Assembly (NCBI RefSeq): GCF_014333615.1
Contig: NZ_JACSCY010000017.1
Coordinates: 1 to 64,000 of the forward strand
From: Hymenobacter citatus
GTDB taxonomy: Bacteria; Bacteroidota; Bacteroidia; Cytophagales; Hymenobacteraceae
Direction of reading: 5' to 3'
DNA: 64,000 nucleotides
Position 1 is the stretch's first letter; the number at the start of each line of letters is the position of its first letter. Positions 24,717-33,596 of this stretch are shown here, in pieces. The position numbers and the translations under genes are program-made. The notes under the pieces were generated by a model, which was not told where the DNA came from, made no database searches, and saw only the letters and a list, made by a program, of their open reading frames with translations.

Positions 24717-25982
24717 CTACATTTTGCTTACAATCTCGTCACCGAACTCGCTGCACTTCAGCAGGGTAGCGCCGTCCATGAGACGCTCGAAGTCGTAGGT
24801 AACGCGCTTGGAGGCGATGGCAGCTTCCAGACCTTTGTAGATCAGGTCGGCGGCTTCCTGCCAGCCCATGTACTCCAGCATCATGGCACCCGAGAGGATA
24901 ACCGAGCCGGGGTTCACTTTGTCGAGGTTGGCGTACTTGGGCGCAGTGCCGTGGGTAGCCTCGAAGATGGCGTTGCCGGTGGTGTAGTTGATGTTGGCGC
25001 CCGGTGCGATGCCGATACCACCCACAATGGCGGCCAGTGCATCGGAGATGTAGTCGCCGTTCAGGTTCAGGGTAGCCACTACCGAGTACTCAGCGGGGCG
25101 GAGCAGAATCTGCTGCAAGAATGCATCAGCAATGCTGTCCTTGATCAGGATTTTGCCGCTTTCCAGAGCCGCTTTTTGCTGAGCATCGGCTACTTCCTGG
25201 CCTTGCTTGGCCAGCACTTTGTCGTACTGGGCCCAGGTGTATACTTTGTCGCCAAACTCGCGCTCGGCCAGCTCGTAGCCCCAGGTTTTGAAGGCACCCT
25301 CGGTGAACTTCATGATGTTGCCCTTGTGCACGATGGTCACCGACGGCTTCTTGTGCGTGATGGCGTACTCAATAGCCGCGCGCACCAAACGCTCCGTGCC
25401 CTCTTTCGACACCGGCTTGATGCCGAACGAAGACGACTCGGGGAAGCGGATTTTCTTCACGCCCATCTCGTCTTGCAGGAATTCCAGCATTTTCTGAGCC
25501 TGGGGCGTACCGTTCATGTACTCGATGCCGGCGTAGATGTCTTCCGTGTTTTCGCGAAAAATCACCATGTCGGTCAGGTTGGGCTGCTTCACAGGCGAGG
25601 GTACACCCTCAAACCAGCGCACGGGGCGCACGCAAGCGTACAGGTCTAGCTCCTGGCGCAGAGCCACGTTCAGCGAGCGAATGCCGCCGCCTACGGGGGT
25701 AGTCAGGGGGCCTTTAATGCCTACCAGGTACTCGCGGAAAGCGTCCAGCGTTTCGTTGGGCAGCCAGTTGTTTACTTGCTTGAATGCTTTCTCACCGGCC
25801 AGAACCTCTTTCCACACCAGTTTCTTGGAGCCGCCATAGGCTTTCTCCACTGCTGCGTCGAATACTTTTACGGATGCCGCCCAGATATCGGGACCCGTAC
25901 CGTCGCCCTCAATGAATGGGATGATGGGCTGGTCCGGCACATTCAATTTGCCGTTCTGGATGGTAATTTTTTGTTCTGCCAT
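24717..25982 (-). CDS. icd: NADP-dependent isocitrate dehydrogenase
   Basis: A 421-residue TCA-cycle enzyme converting isocitrate to 2-oxoglutarate and CO2. The substrate loop is PVGGGIRSLNVALRQ, whose Ser corresponds to the regulatory Ser113 of E. coli, and the metal/substrate segment is FRENTEDIYAGIEY. The cofactor segment GTAPKYANLDKVNPGS contains the Lys-Tyr pair that confers NADP preference. Length and order match the E. coli-type homodimer. It is monocistronic, ending in a terminator. The start is the ATG at 25982. Confidence 0.96.
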   Translation of the reverse strand: MAEQKITIQNGKLNVPDQPIIPFIEGDGTGPDIWAASVKVFDAAVEKAYGGSKKLVWKEVLAGEKAFKQVNNWLPNETLDAFREYLVGIKGPLTTPVGGGIRSLNVALRQELDLYACVRPVRWFEGVPSPVKQPNLTDMVIFRENTEDIYAGIEYMNGTPQAQKMLEFLQDEMGVKKIRFPESSSFGIKPVSKEGTERLVRAAIEYAITHKKPSVTIVHKGNIMKFTEGAFKTWGYELAEREFGDKVYTWAQYDKVLAKQGQEVADAQQKAALESGKILIKDSIADAFLQQILLRPAEYSVVATLNLNGDYISDALAAIVGGIGIAPGANINYTTGNAIFEATHGTAPKYANLDKVNPGSVILSGAMMLEYMGWQEAADLIYKGLEAAIASKRVTYDFERLMDGATLLKCSEFGDEIVSKM

Positions 25983-26040
25983 TGTGAAAAGTGTCAGTTG
26001 TTAGGTGACGGTCTATAAAGTGTTACGATTGGTAAAATGA

Positions 26041-26142
26041 CTGTCATCCTGAGCGGAGCGAAGGACCTTCTCACGGTAGCGCGGTTGCTGCACGATACAC
26101 GTTCTATCGTGAGAAGGTCCTTCGCTCCGCTCAGGATGACAG
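26041..26142. repeat. Palindromic repeat, family B copy 3
   Basis: CTGTCATCCTGAGCGGAGCG at the left and its exact complement at the right end, with inner GAAGGACCTTCTCACG arms and a 34-nt variable centre. It lies between icd and the M16 protease gene, and its right tip is 2 nt from the stop of the latter. Confidence 0.92.
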
Positions 26143-26144
26143 GG

Positions 26145-29108
26145 TTAATACCCAAAAATCTCTTTCAGGGTAAGTTGTTGAACCTTGCCGTATTTAGCAA
26201 GCTCCTTGAAATTCAAACGGTCTTTGGAGCCGATAATGAGAATGGTTTGGTTCTGGCCTTTCACCTTAGCCTCCTGAAACTTCTTCAAGTCGTCAAAGCT
26301 CATGTTGTACGTTTTCTCATACACGTCGCGGCGCACATCATAATCGAGACCGAGGCGCTTGGCGCGCTCGTAGCTCATCAGAATGTTCGACTTGGTGATG
26401 CGCTCCGTGGCAATGCTGTTGCGAATGGCGTTCTTAGCAATTGTTAGGTTTGCTTCCGCCGCGGGCATATCGTTCAGCAAACCCGCCATGCCAGCCATAG
26501 CCTCGGGCAGCTTGTCGCTCTGCGTGCCGATGTAGGAGGTGATGTAGTTGGAGCGGCCCAGCTTATCGGCACTCGCGTAGCGCGACGAGGCTGAGTACGC
26601 CAGCGCCTTGCTCTCGCGCAGCTCTTGGAACACAATGCTCCCCATCGACCCACCGAAATACTCGTTGTACAGGCTCACCGTGGGCACCAGCGCTTTGTCG
26701 TAGGCGTCGCCCTTGGTCAGGAACAGGATTTCGGCCTGCACCATGTTGTAGTCCACCCAGTACACCTGGCGCTGGTTCATGGGTTGTTCGGCAAAGTCCT
26801 TGTCGGCCGGCACAGGCTTGAGGGTAGCGGGCGTTTTGTGGTCGGCGTTCAGCACAGCTACGACCTTGTCGGTAGGCTGCGGACCATAATACAACACGCG
26901 GTGCTGGTAGCCCGTGAGCTGCTGCAAGCGGCTAATCAAGTCCTGCGGCTTCAGAGACTTTAGCTCTTTCTCGCTCAGTTGGGTAGTAAACGGATTCTTG
27001 GGGCCGTACTTGGCGTAGTTCACCATGGCCTGTTGCAGAATCACGTTCTTATTTAGCTTGGCGTCCTGGCGGGCTTTGAGCGTGCCGGCTACCATGTTTT
27101 TCAGGGCCTCGGCATCAGCCTTGGGAGCGCGCAACAGGCTTTCAAACAGCTGCAACGCCGGCTCCATGTTGCTGTCGAGGCCAGAGAGGCTCACAAACGT
27201 GCGGTCCTGCCCGCTGCTCACCGAGAACGAACAGCCTAGTTTGTAGAACTCCTGCTGCAATTGCGCGGCCGTGTACTTATCAGTGCCCAAGTACTGGAGG
27301 TAGTCGGTGGCTAGGCCCAGGCGTGGGTCGGCGTTGGTGCCCATGTCGAGCACGTAGTAGAGATTGAACAGGTTATTCTCAGCGTTGCGGGTGTAGAACA
27401 CCGGCACGCCCGAACTCAATTTAACTTCCTGAATATCCTTCTTATAATCCACAAACACCGGCTGCAATTCCGGCGACTGCATAGCTGTCACCTGCTTGTA
27501 GAAGTCGGAAGCAGCGTCGCGGTTCACGGGCACCGGCGTAATGGCCGGCTTCACTACCTTCTCGGTGGTTTTGTCCTGGCCGGTGCGCTTGTATACCACC
27601 ACGTAATTGTTCTGGTAATACTGATTAGCCACACGCACCACGTCTTCCTTCTTGATCTTGGCGAAGTCGTCGAACTGCTTGAGGTAGTCTTGCCAGTCCT
27701 GGCGGGCAATAAACGCCGCCACGAAGGCGCCGGCGCGGGCCTCGTTGTCCTCGTAGCTCTTGGTGCGTTGCAGCTCCTCGTTGTTGATGATGGCTGGAAT
27801 CAGCCAGTCCGGAAAGTCGCCCTTCTTCACTTTGTTCAGCTCACCCAGCAGCAGTGCCTTCACCTGATCCAGGGTCTGACCCTGGCGCGGGGTAGCGTAC
27901 ATGATGTGCGAGGAGTAATCATCATTCAAATCCGTGAACGAGGCCGCCTGCAACACTTTCTGCTGCTGGTTCAGGTCGAGGTCGATGAGGCCGGCCTGGC
28001 CATTGGTCAGGATCTTGTCGATCATGCGCAACACCAGCGCATCGTCGGTGGTAGTACCGGGAAAGCGAAAGCCCAGCATCACGTTTTCGGCCGACGGCCC
28101 TACCACTTCCTTCACCAGTGGGGTAGTAATAGGCGCTTCCTTGGCCGCTTCAAACTGCGGTACCGGCTTGCGTTCCAGCTGCCCGAAGTACTGGTCAATC
28201 AGGCGGATGGTCTGGTCGTAGTCCAAGTCGCCGCTCAGGGCCAGGGCCAGGTTGTTGGGCACGTAGTACTGCCCGAAATACTTCTTAATCTCCGTAATCG
28301 ACGGATTTTGCAGGTGCTCAATCGTGCCGATGGTGGTCTGGGTGCCGTACTCGTGCTTCTGGTACAGACCCGCGTTCAGCGCCTGATATTCCTTGGAAAA
28401 GTCGTTGTCGAGGGTGCGGTTTTTCTCCTCGTATACCGCCTCCAGTTCTGTGTGGAACAGACGCGGCACCATCTCCTTCAGTCGCTCGCTCTGAATGGCG
28501 GCCCACTTTTCAATCTGGTTGCTCGGAATATCCTCCTGATACACCGTCTGCTCCACCGAAGTATAAGCGTTGGAGCCCTTTGAGCCAATAGCGCCCATCA
28601 CCTTGTCATACTCGTTCGCTACGGCCAGCTTAGCTGCCACACTCGATACAGAGTCGATCTGGTGGTAGAGCTTTTTGCGCTGGGCGGCGTCGCGCGTGGC
28701 GCGGTATTGTTCGTATAAACCCTCAATCTTGTCTAGTTCAGGCTTCTCGGCCTGCCAGTTCTGCGTGCCTAGCTTGGAGGTACCCTTGAACACCATGTGC
28801 TCCAGGTAATGGGCCAGGCCGGTAGCGTCGTGCGGATCGTTTTTGGAGCCGGCGCGCACGGCTATGTACGTCTGAATACGCGGGGCGTCGTCGTAGTCGG
28901 AGAGGTAGACGGTCAGGCCGTTATCCAGGGTGTAGATACGAGCTTTCAGCGGGTCGCCTGCCACCGTTTCGTACTTGTACTCTTTCTGCTTCGCGGCGGT
29001 AGCGGGGGCTTCGGTGGCAGGAGCAGTAGCAGCCGGTTTGCTGGATTGACACTGGGTGAAACCCAGCGTAGCCAGGGCCGGAAGTACTAGTAGAAAGGGT
29101 TTTTTCAC
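26145..29108 (-). CDS. M16 family metalloprotease
   Basis: A 987-residue exported pitrilysin-like peptidase. The inverted zinc motif HYLEHMVFKG lies near residue 105, and the distal Glu is expected about 75 residues later. It has two repeated peptidase/processing halves followed by a degenerate half, as in single-chain M16 proteins. The start is chosen as GTG at 29108: the promoter box at 29138-29145 lies downstream of the alternative ATG at 29174, so a transcript begun there could not include that ATG. The N-terminus KKPFLLVLPALATLGFTQC resembles a lipoprotein signal with a poor lipobox. Likely degrades peptides in the periplasm. Confidence 0.88.
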   Translation of the reverse strand: MKKPFLLVLPALATLGFTQCQSSKPAATAPATEAPATAAKQKEYKYETVAGDPLKARIYTLDNGLTVYLSDYDDAPRIQTYIAVRAGSKNDPHDATGLAHYLEHMVFKGTSKLGTQNWQAEKPELDKIEGLYEQYRATRDAAQRKKLYHQIDSVSSVAAKLAVANEYDKVMGAIGSKGSNAYTSVEQTVYQEDIPSNQIEKWAAIQSERLKEMVPRLFHTELEAVYEEKNRTLDNDFSKEYQALNAGLYQKHEYGTQTTIGTIEHLQNPSITEIKKYFGQYYVPNNLALALSGDLDYDQTIRLIDQYFGQLERKPVPQFEAAKEAPITTPLVKEVVGPSAENVMLGFRFPGTTTDDALVLRMIDKILTNGQAGLIDLDLNQQQKVLQAASFTDLNDDYSSHIMYATPRQGQTLDQVKALLLGELNKVKKGDFPDWLIPAIINNEELQRTKSYEDNEARAGAFVAAFIARQDWQDYLKQFDDFAKIKKEDVVRVANQYYQNNYVVVYKRTGQDKTTEKVVKPAITPVPVNRDAASDFYKQVTAMQSPELQPVFVDYKKDIQEVKLSSGVPVFYTRNAENNLFNLYYVLDMGTNADPRLGLATDYLQYLGTDKYTAAQLQQEFYKLGCSFSVSSGQDRTFVSLSGLDSNMEPALQLFESLLRAPKADAEALKNMVAGTLKARQDAKLNKNVILQQAMVNYAKYGPKNPFTTQLSEKELKSLKPQDLISRLQQLTGYQHRVLYYGPQPTDKVVAVLNADHKTPATLKPVPADKDFAEQPMNQRQVYWVDYNMVQAEILFLTKGDAYDKALVPTVSLYNEYFGGSMGSIVFQELRESKALAYSASSRYASADKLGRSNYITSYIGTQSDKLPEAMAGMAGLLNDMPAAEANLTIAKNAIRNSIATERITKSNILMSYERAKRLGLDYDVRRDVYEKTYNMSFDDLKKFQEAKVKGQNQTILIIGSKDRLNFKELAKYGKVQQLTLKEIFGY

Positions 29109-29137
29109 AGGAAGGCGGTGCGGAGGGGTTAAGAAAT

Positions 29138-29145
29138 CAAAGATA
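29138..29145 (-). promoter_or_regulatory. -7 box TATCTTTG of the M16 protease gene
   Basis: Exact TAnnTTTG on the minus strand, 29 nt before the GTG at 29108. The predicted transcription start is near 29131, which decides the protein start. Confidence 0.65.
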
Positions 29146-29239
29146 GGGGGCCTCTTTTGGAATAAAAAGCCCAACCATCCCCGAAATACCCTGCCGCGCC
29201 CTCGAAGTGCGAAATTTTGTGTATGAAGGAGCCACGGAC

Positions 29240-29485
29240 CACGGATTCGCGCGGATTGAAACGAATTACACGGATTTTGTAGACGAGTACTGGTTGGCTG
29301 TCATCCTGAGTATTCCGCGCATCAAGCGGTGACGAAGGACCTTCTCACGCCAGAACGACAAGCGTACCAACGACTCGTTCCGCGGGCATAAGGTCCTTCG
29401 CAAGCGGACGCCAGATGAAGGATGACAGCCAACCAGTACTCGTCCACAAAATCCGACCAATCCGAAAAATCCGATCGAATCCGTG
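29240..29485. repeat. Nested palindrome, family B inside family D
   Basis: The outer arms (CACGGATTCGCGCGGATT at 29240 and AATCCGATCGAATCCGTG ending 29485) and a second tier (GATTTTGTAGACGAGTACTG and CGTCCACAAAATCC) enclose a family B element at 29299-29428. The D-type arms match the pair at 31692-31880. The element fills the 378-bp gap between the M16 protease and dnaX genes and ends 1 nt from the dnaX stop. Confidence 0.85.
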
Positions 29486-29486
29486 A

Positions 29487-31661
29487 TCAGAAGTCAGTAT
29501 CCAATCCCAGGCGCTGCTTCATCTCATGCAGCATCGGAAACTTCTCGGCCAGGTACTCAAACTTATCCGACGACGTGTAGAGCTTGCGGGCGGTTTGGGC
29601 CTGCGGGGCCACGCTTACCTGCACCGTGAGGCGGGGGTAGCCCGTGCGCCGCCGCAGCTCCGTCAGCAGCTCCGCCCGAAACTCGTTGAACTGGTCTACT
29701 TGCACCGGATTGTCCACAATTAGCTCAATCACGTGTCGCTCGTTGGCCTGTACGGGGCGGTTGAGCACCATGTATTCGCTCATCCGTTCCTGGGCCTTGC
29801 GCTCTTCCTTTATTTCATTCCATACGCGGTGCAACACCTCCGCATCTACCGGCGGCAGGCCGTCCACGGCGGTGGGTTCTACGTCGAGGGTAGGGTCCGC
29901 CTTAGTGGTGCTAGCCTGCTGGGCCACCTTCGCTTTCAGGGCCGATAAGCTCGGCAGACTCGGCACCTTCGACTGGATAGGACCGCTGGGACGCGTAACT
30001 GGGGGGAGGGGCAGACCAGGAGCCGGCTCGTGCCCCTCGAAGCTGGGTCGCCCTACCTCCACGTGCGGCTGCGTATCCCGAAACTGCTGGGTAGGGTTGG
30101 GCGCGTCGGCGGTTTCGTCCTCAATGCTGGGTGTGTCGTGCAACTCTTCCACACCACTTTCTATCGGCACAATGGGTTGTGGATCAGCGGGCCCAGAGAC
30201 GGGGGTAGGGGCTTGTTGCGGCGCTGGGGCAGGGGCTGCCGGAGGGGCAGCCATTGTTGGGGTAGGCGAGGGTAGGGAACGGGTAGCAGGTGGCGTTGGG
30301 GCAGGGGTAGCCGGAGGTGCCGTATACGTAGCCGGAGCCTCGGCGGTGCCATCCGCTACCAACTGGTTGTTTGTTGCCGCCGGGGTAGGCGAGGCTACGG
30401 CACTATTTTTTTTTTTCGCCTCGCCGTTGGTGGCGGGGCCGCTCAGGTCGCGGGCAAACTGCACGGCGCCGTTGAGGTAGGCCAGCTTCATCAGCGTTAG
30501 CTCCACGTGCAGGCGTTGGTTTTTGGCCTGCTTGAACTCCCGGTCGCACTGGCTTACCAGGTTCAGGGCCGAAAGCAGGAAGGCCAGCGGCGCGGCCTGG
30601 GCCTGCTGCACGTACTTCTGCCGGATGCCCTCCGACACCTCCAGCAGCTGCACCGTCACAGGGTCTTTGCACACCAGCAGGCCGCGCAGGTGCTCGGCGG
30701 CGCCCACTACAAAGTTGTGCAGGTCGAAACCGTTCTGCATTACCTCATCCAGTAAGAGCAGCGTCTGCGACAGGTTTTCGCTGAGCAGCGCATCTACAAG
30801 CCGGAAGTAGTACTCATAGTCGAGAATGTGCAGGTTTTGCACCACATCCTTATAGCTGAGGTCGTGTCCAGCAAAGGTCACCATCTGGTCGAACATGCTC
30901 AGCGCGTCGCGCAAGCCACCATCGGCCTTCTGCGCCAGCAGATGCAGCGCATCGTCCTCGGCCTTGATCTTCTCCTGATTGGCCACATAACGCAAATGCC
31001 CGCGAATGTCGTCGACCCGAATCCGGTTGAAGTCGAAGATCTGGCAGCGTGACAGGATGGTAGGAATAATCTTGTGGCGCTCGGTGGTAGCCAAGATAAA
31101 GATGGCATAGCCCGGCGGCTCTTCCAGCGTTTTCAGAAACGCGTTGAAGGCCGCATTTGAGAGCATGTGCACCTCGTCGATGATGTACACCTTGAAGCGT
31201 CCCTGCTGCGGGGCGTAGCGCACCTGCTCCACCAGGGAGCGGATGTCTTCCACTGAGTTGTTGGAGGCCGCGTCCAGCTCGTGCACGTTGAAGGACGCGT
31301 TTTCCTGAAACGCCCGGCACGATGAGCACTTGCCGCAGGCTTCCAGCTCAGTGGGCGCGTCGGGGGTAGAGGAGTTGAGTACCGAGTCGGGGATGATGTC
31401 CTGCCGGCCCGCCGCCACCAGCTCCGCCACCGAGCGGCCCTTGCGCACGTGCTCCTCCACAAACTCGCAGTTGATGGTCTTGGCCAGGATGCGGGCGCAG
31501 GTGGTTTTGCCTACCCCCCGCGGCCCGCAAAACAGGAAGGCCTGCGCCAGGTGCTGCGAGGCAATGGCGTTTTGCAGGGTAGTAGTAACGTGCTGCTGCC
31601 CCACCACGCTCCGAAACGTGGCCGGACGGTATTTCCGGGCCGAAACAACGAAATTCTCCAT
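29487..31661 (-). CDS. dnaX: DNA polymerase III subunits gamma and tau
   Basis: A 724-residue clamp-loader ATPase. Walker A is FCGPRGVGKTT near residue 45, zinc cysteines are in CGKCSSCRAF near 117, Walker B and sensor are in YIIDEVHMLSNAAFN near 150, and the SRC motif is LSRCQIFDF near 205. Residues 400-600 form a long Pro/Ala/Thr-rich linker, then a folded tau-like C-terminus (VEVGRPS onward, ending LGLDTDF) expected to contact the polymerase. No obvious slippery frameshift signal was identified. The start is ATG at 31661, only about 6 nt from the predicted transcription start. Confidence 0.96.
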   Translation of the reverse strand: MENFVVSARKYRPATFRSVVGQQHVTTTLQNAIASQHLAQAFLFCGPRGVGKTTCARILAKTINCEFVEEHVRKGRSVAELVAAGRQDIIPDSVLNSSTPDAPTELEACGKCSSCRAFQENASFNVHELDAASNNSVEDIRSLVEQVRYAPQQGRFKVYIIDEVHMLSNAAFNAFLKTLEEPPGYAIFILATTERHKIIPTILSRCQIFDFNRIRVDDIRGHLRYVANQEKIKAEDDALHLLAQKADGGLRDALSMFDQMVTFAGHDLSYKDVVQNLHILDYEYYFRLVDALLSENLSQTLLLLDEVMQNGFDLHNFVVGAAEHLRGLLVCKDPVTVQLLEVSEGIRQKYVQQAQAAPLAFLLSALNLVSQCDREFKQAKNQRLHVELTLMKLAYLNGAVQFARDLSGPATNGEAKKKNSAVASPTPAATNNQLVADGTAEAPATYTAPPATPAPTPPATRSLPSPTPTMAAPPAAPAPAPQQAPTPVSGPADPQPIVPIESGVEELHDTPSIEDETADAPNPTQQFRDTQPHVEVGRPSFEGHEPAPGLPLPPVTRPSGPIQSKVPSLPSLSALKAKVAQQASTTKADPTLDVEPTAVDGLPPVDAEVLHRVWNEIKEERKAQERMSEYMVLNRPVQANERHVIELIVDNPVQVDQFNEFRAELLTELRRRTGYPRLTVQVSVAPQAQTARKLYTSSDKFEYLAEKFPMLHEMKQRLGLDTDF

Positions 31662-31673
31662 AGTGCTATCCTA

Positions 31674-31681
31674 CAAAGATA
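31674..31681 (-). promoter_or_regulatory. -7 box TATCTTTG of dnaX
   Basis: Exact TAnnTTTG on the minus strand with 12 nt to the dnaX ATG, implying a leader of about 6 nt. Confidence 0.6.
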
Positions 31682-31691
31682 CAGCCCAGAT

Positions 31692-31880
31692 CACGGATTT
31701 TTGCGGATTATTCGGATTCGTCGGATTTTGTGGACGATTGCAACGTGGCGTTTCAACCCGGCACCTCTGCCGGCTGCTGAATACTATCATTGTGAAAATG
31801 CGTTGCGGTATCAACTGACAAAACCAGCTTCGCAATCGTCCACAAAATCCGATCAATCCGAATAATCCGCAAAATCCGTG
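31692..31880. repeat. Family D inverted repeat
   Basis: The left arm (CACGGATTTTTGCGGATTAT at 31692) and right arm (ATAATCCGCAAAATCCGTG ending 31880) plus the second tier GATTTTGTGGACGATTGC/GCAATCGTCCACAAAATC enclose about 70 nt of unrelated centre. It occupies most of the gap between dnaX and the tmRNA gene. A related element lies on the other side of dnaX, so dnaX is bracketed. Confidence 0.85.
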
Positions 31881-31926
31881 AGCGGAACAAATTTGCCCCG
31901 CTGCAACGTTTTCTCCCTAATCCGCG

Positions 31927-31934
31927 TACATTTG
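31927..31934 (+). promoter_or_regulatory. -7 box TACATTTG of ssrA
   Basis: Exact TAnnTTTG, 39 nt before the mature 5' end of tmRNA, so the primary transcript would carry a leader of about 30 nt for processing. Confidence 0.65.
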
Positions 31935-31973
31935 CGCCCCGCCTGTTGTGGCGGGTACCGTTCTTTCTAATCT

Positions 31974-32342
31974 GGGGTCGACATGGAATTGACAGCTTGT
32001 GCAAGTCGCGAGTAAGCGTGTCGGGAGTTGGATGAATCTCCCGTTAAAAAGTCGTCCGAACAATAACTGGCGAGTATTCCTACGCCATGGCTGCCTAGTC
32101 TAGGTACTAAGTAATGCCATCGTCCCGCATCCGTTTGCTTTTACACGGGTGAGTTCGGGGCGTCGTAAGTAGAAGCTAGCGGCGAGGGAGGTGTGACCGC
32201 GCCGCGAAACCCAACTGCATCTACGGGTAGACCAAAGGCCTGATATGCGCCCGGGCTACCCCGACAATCCAAGCATAGATACACACGTAGAAAGCCCGAC
32301 GCCTTCCTTGTCTGGACCAGGGTTCGAATCCCTGCGACTCCA
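31974..32342 (+). ncRNA. ssrA: Transfer-messenger RNA
   Basis: The 5' GGGGTCG pairs with 3' CGACTCC (one G-T wobble) to form the acceptor stem, and GGTTCGAATCC gives the T-arm. The tag frame at 32069-32098 reads GGC GAG TAT TCC TAC GCC ATG GCT GCC TAG, peptide GEYSYAMAA, ending in the AMAA type I recall for Cytophaga. The 3' end is followed by CACAG, not CCA, so CCA must be added after transcription. tmRNA frees stalled ribosomes together with SmpB. A strong terminator follows. Confidence 0.95.
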
Positions 32343-32345
32343 CAG

Positions 32346-32380
32346 AAAAAGCCTGTTTCCAAGATGGAAACGGGCTTTTT
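32346..32380 (+). terminator. Intrinsic terminator of ssrA
   Basis: A 15-bp stem AAAAAGCCTGTTTCC/GGAAACGGGCTTTTT with one wobble and a 5-nt loop is followed by TTTT-rich sequence. Similar hairpins recur at 33416 and 33950. Confidence 0.92.
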
Positions 32381-32554
32381 GTTTTTCCGGGGTACAGCTA
32401 GGGGGCGGACTATGCGTTTGCACAGAGAGCAAAGGCTGAAAGTGAGTCATAACGCTAAGGCTGTGGGCAGCGAAGAGTTATTTAGCATTCACTGTTACGC
32501 ATGTTTTGGCGTATTCACTGGAATAATCCAAATTTGCATCTGTTGTTCTGTTTT

Positions 32555-33169
32555 ATGCAAAATGACGAGAAAGTGGATGCATACGTTATGGATGAAAAGA
32601 AGCCGAAATCTGTCAATCAGCGAATAGCTGAGCTGGTACAGTATTATCATAAGGGTAATAAAGCAGCCTTTGCGAAGGTAGTAGGCATCAGCTACCAAAG
32701 GCTGGGTGCAATTTTGGGTAGCAGACAAAGTGCGCCCACGGTGGCAATCCTACAAAAGATAGGCGTTGCATTACCACAAGTGCAGATGGATTGGCTTGTA
32801 TTAGGTGAGGGGGATATGCTGCAAGCGAATAATGCAATTCATGATCCATTGCTCTTTGATAGCTCAGCAGTTGCGGCTAAGGACTTGACGCAGCGCTTAG
32901 CGGAAAATAGAAAGCACTTCGATGTATTAATGGAAGCTCTTATAGAGGAGCGGAAACTGAGTAGAGTGTACCGCATCGGCGTCAATCGTCCTATGGAGCG
33001 AAAATTGGCTGATCGGTTAAGTATCACAGAGGAAGAAGCGCGGGCACTCGTATTGAGTGGTCAAGTTCGTTCTCAATACTCTGGGCACGACAACGATAAA
33101 GCCCGGCGCAATGTCGCTAGCTATCTTATCACCGAACAAGCAGTTCGCGATTTTTTAGCAGCAGAGTAG
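32555..33169 (+). CDS. XRE-type HTH protein with excisionase-like C-terminus
   Basis: A 204-residue protein. Residues 15-75 form a Cro/CI-type HTH (NQRIAELVQYYHKGNKAAFA, then VGISYQRLGAILGSRQSAPT) ending in MDWLVLGEGDML, the usual junction in phage-type repressors of this phylum. The C-terminal 60 residues (ERKLADRLSITEEEARALVL, then SYLITEQAVRDFLAAE) resemble an excisionase/MerR-like HTH. This two-HTH layout is unusual. Base composition is AT-richer than the neighbours and the gene sits just past tmRNA, a common integration site. ATGs at 32555 and 32588 are both possible. No integrase is visible. Confidence 0.78.
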   Translation: MQNDEKVDAYVMDEKKPKSVNQRIAELVQYYHKGNKAAFAKVVGISYQRLGAILGSRQSAPTVAILQKIGVALPQVQMDWLVLGEGDMLQANNAIHDPLLFDSSAVAAKDLTQRLAENRKHFDVLMEALIEERKLSRVYRIGVNRPMERKLADRLSITEEEARALVLSGQVRSQYSGHDNDKARRNVASYLITEQAVRDFLAAE

Positions 33170-33413
33170 CAACCCTGGCCTCCGTGTTTTGAGTAGCCTT
33201 CAACTTTCCAGCGTAATCGGATCATTTCAAGCGCTACCTCAAATTCACTGAGTCTGGTCTACTAAGCACTAGATTTAATGTACAGTGAGGGAAGGCAAGC
33301 GGCTCATCACCTACCATCAGCAAGCTCGCATCTGAATATAGTACTTCAGAAGAATATTGGTAGGCTACACCAGAATTCTGAGTTGAATGATGTAGTATAG
33401 GTCCTGTAACATA
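33170..33413. other. Intergenic, no gene supported
   Basis: An AT-rich stretch after the HTH gene. A 39-codon plus-strand frame near 33278 has no supporting signal. Confidence 0.5.
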
Positions 33414-33415
33414 AG

Positions 33416-33447
33416 AAAGCCCGTTTCCATATCGAAAACGGGCTTTT
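33416..33447 (+). terminator. Hairpin resembling the ssrA terminator, copy 2
   Basis: An 11-bp stem AAAGCCCGTTT/AAACGGGCTTT followed by T residues on the plus strand. It probably ends transcripts from the HTH gene. Confidence 0.75.
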
Positions 33448-33507
33448 CTATCTGCTATTTATTCTTTTTACTCTGTTTTAGCAACGATGTGTTAAGTCGT
33501 GGCAGAG

Positions 33508-33551
33508 AGAGCGAAGTAGAAATCCAGTACACTAGGTTTCTACTTCGCTCT
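33508..33551 (-). terminator. Perfect 15-bp hairpin downstream of the small gene
   Basis: AGAGCGAAGTAGAAA (33508-33522) and TTTCTACTTCGCTCT (33537-33551), loop 14 nt. It lies about 45 nt past the stop of the small minus-strand gene and supports that gene as a transcription unit. Confidence 0.6.
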
Positions 33552-33596
33552 TATGCAAAAATAGCTTGCCTACTTTATAAGTAGTCGTTGCTGAGC

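Noticed and set aside
29487..31661. Programmed frameshift in dnaX producing gamma
   Set aside because: No A-rich slippery heptamer with a following hairpin was found in the expected part of the coding strand by eye. The T-run near 30410 reads as Lys codons in the minus-strand frame, but no early stop could be confirmed.
32321..32342. A tRNA gene, from the GGTTCGAATCC T-arm
   Set aside because: The match belongs to the tmRNA 3' end; no D-arm or anticodon arm is next to it.
33278..33397. 39-codon plus-strand frame
   Set aside because: No start signal, no hydrophobic or conserved pattern, and low-complexity composition.
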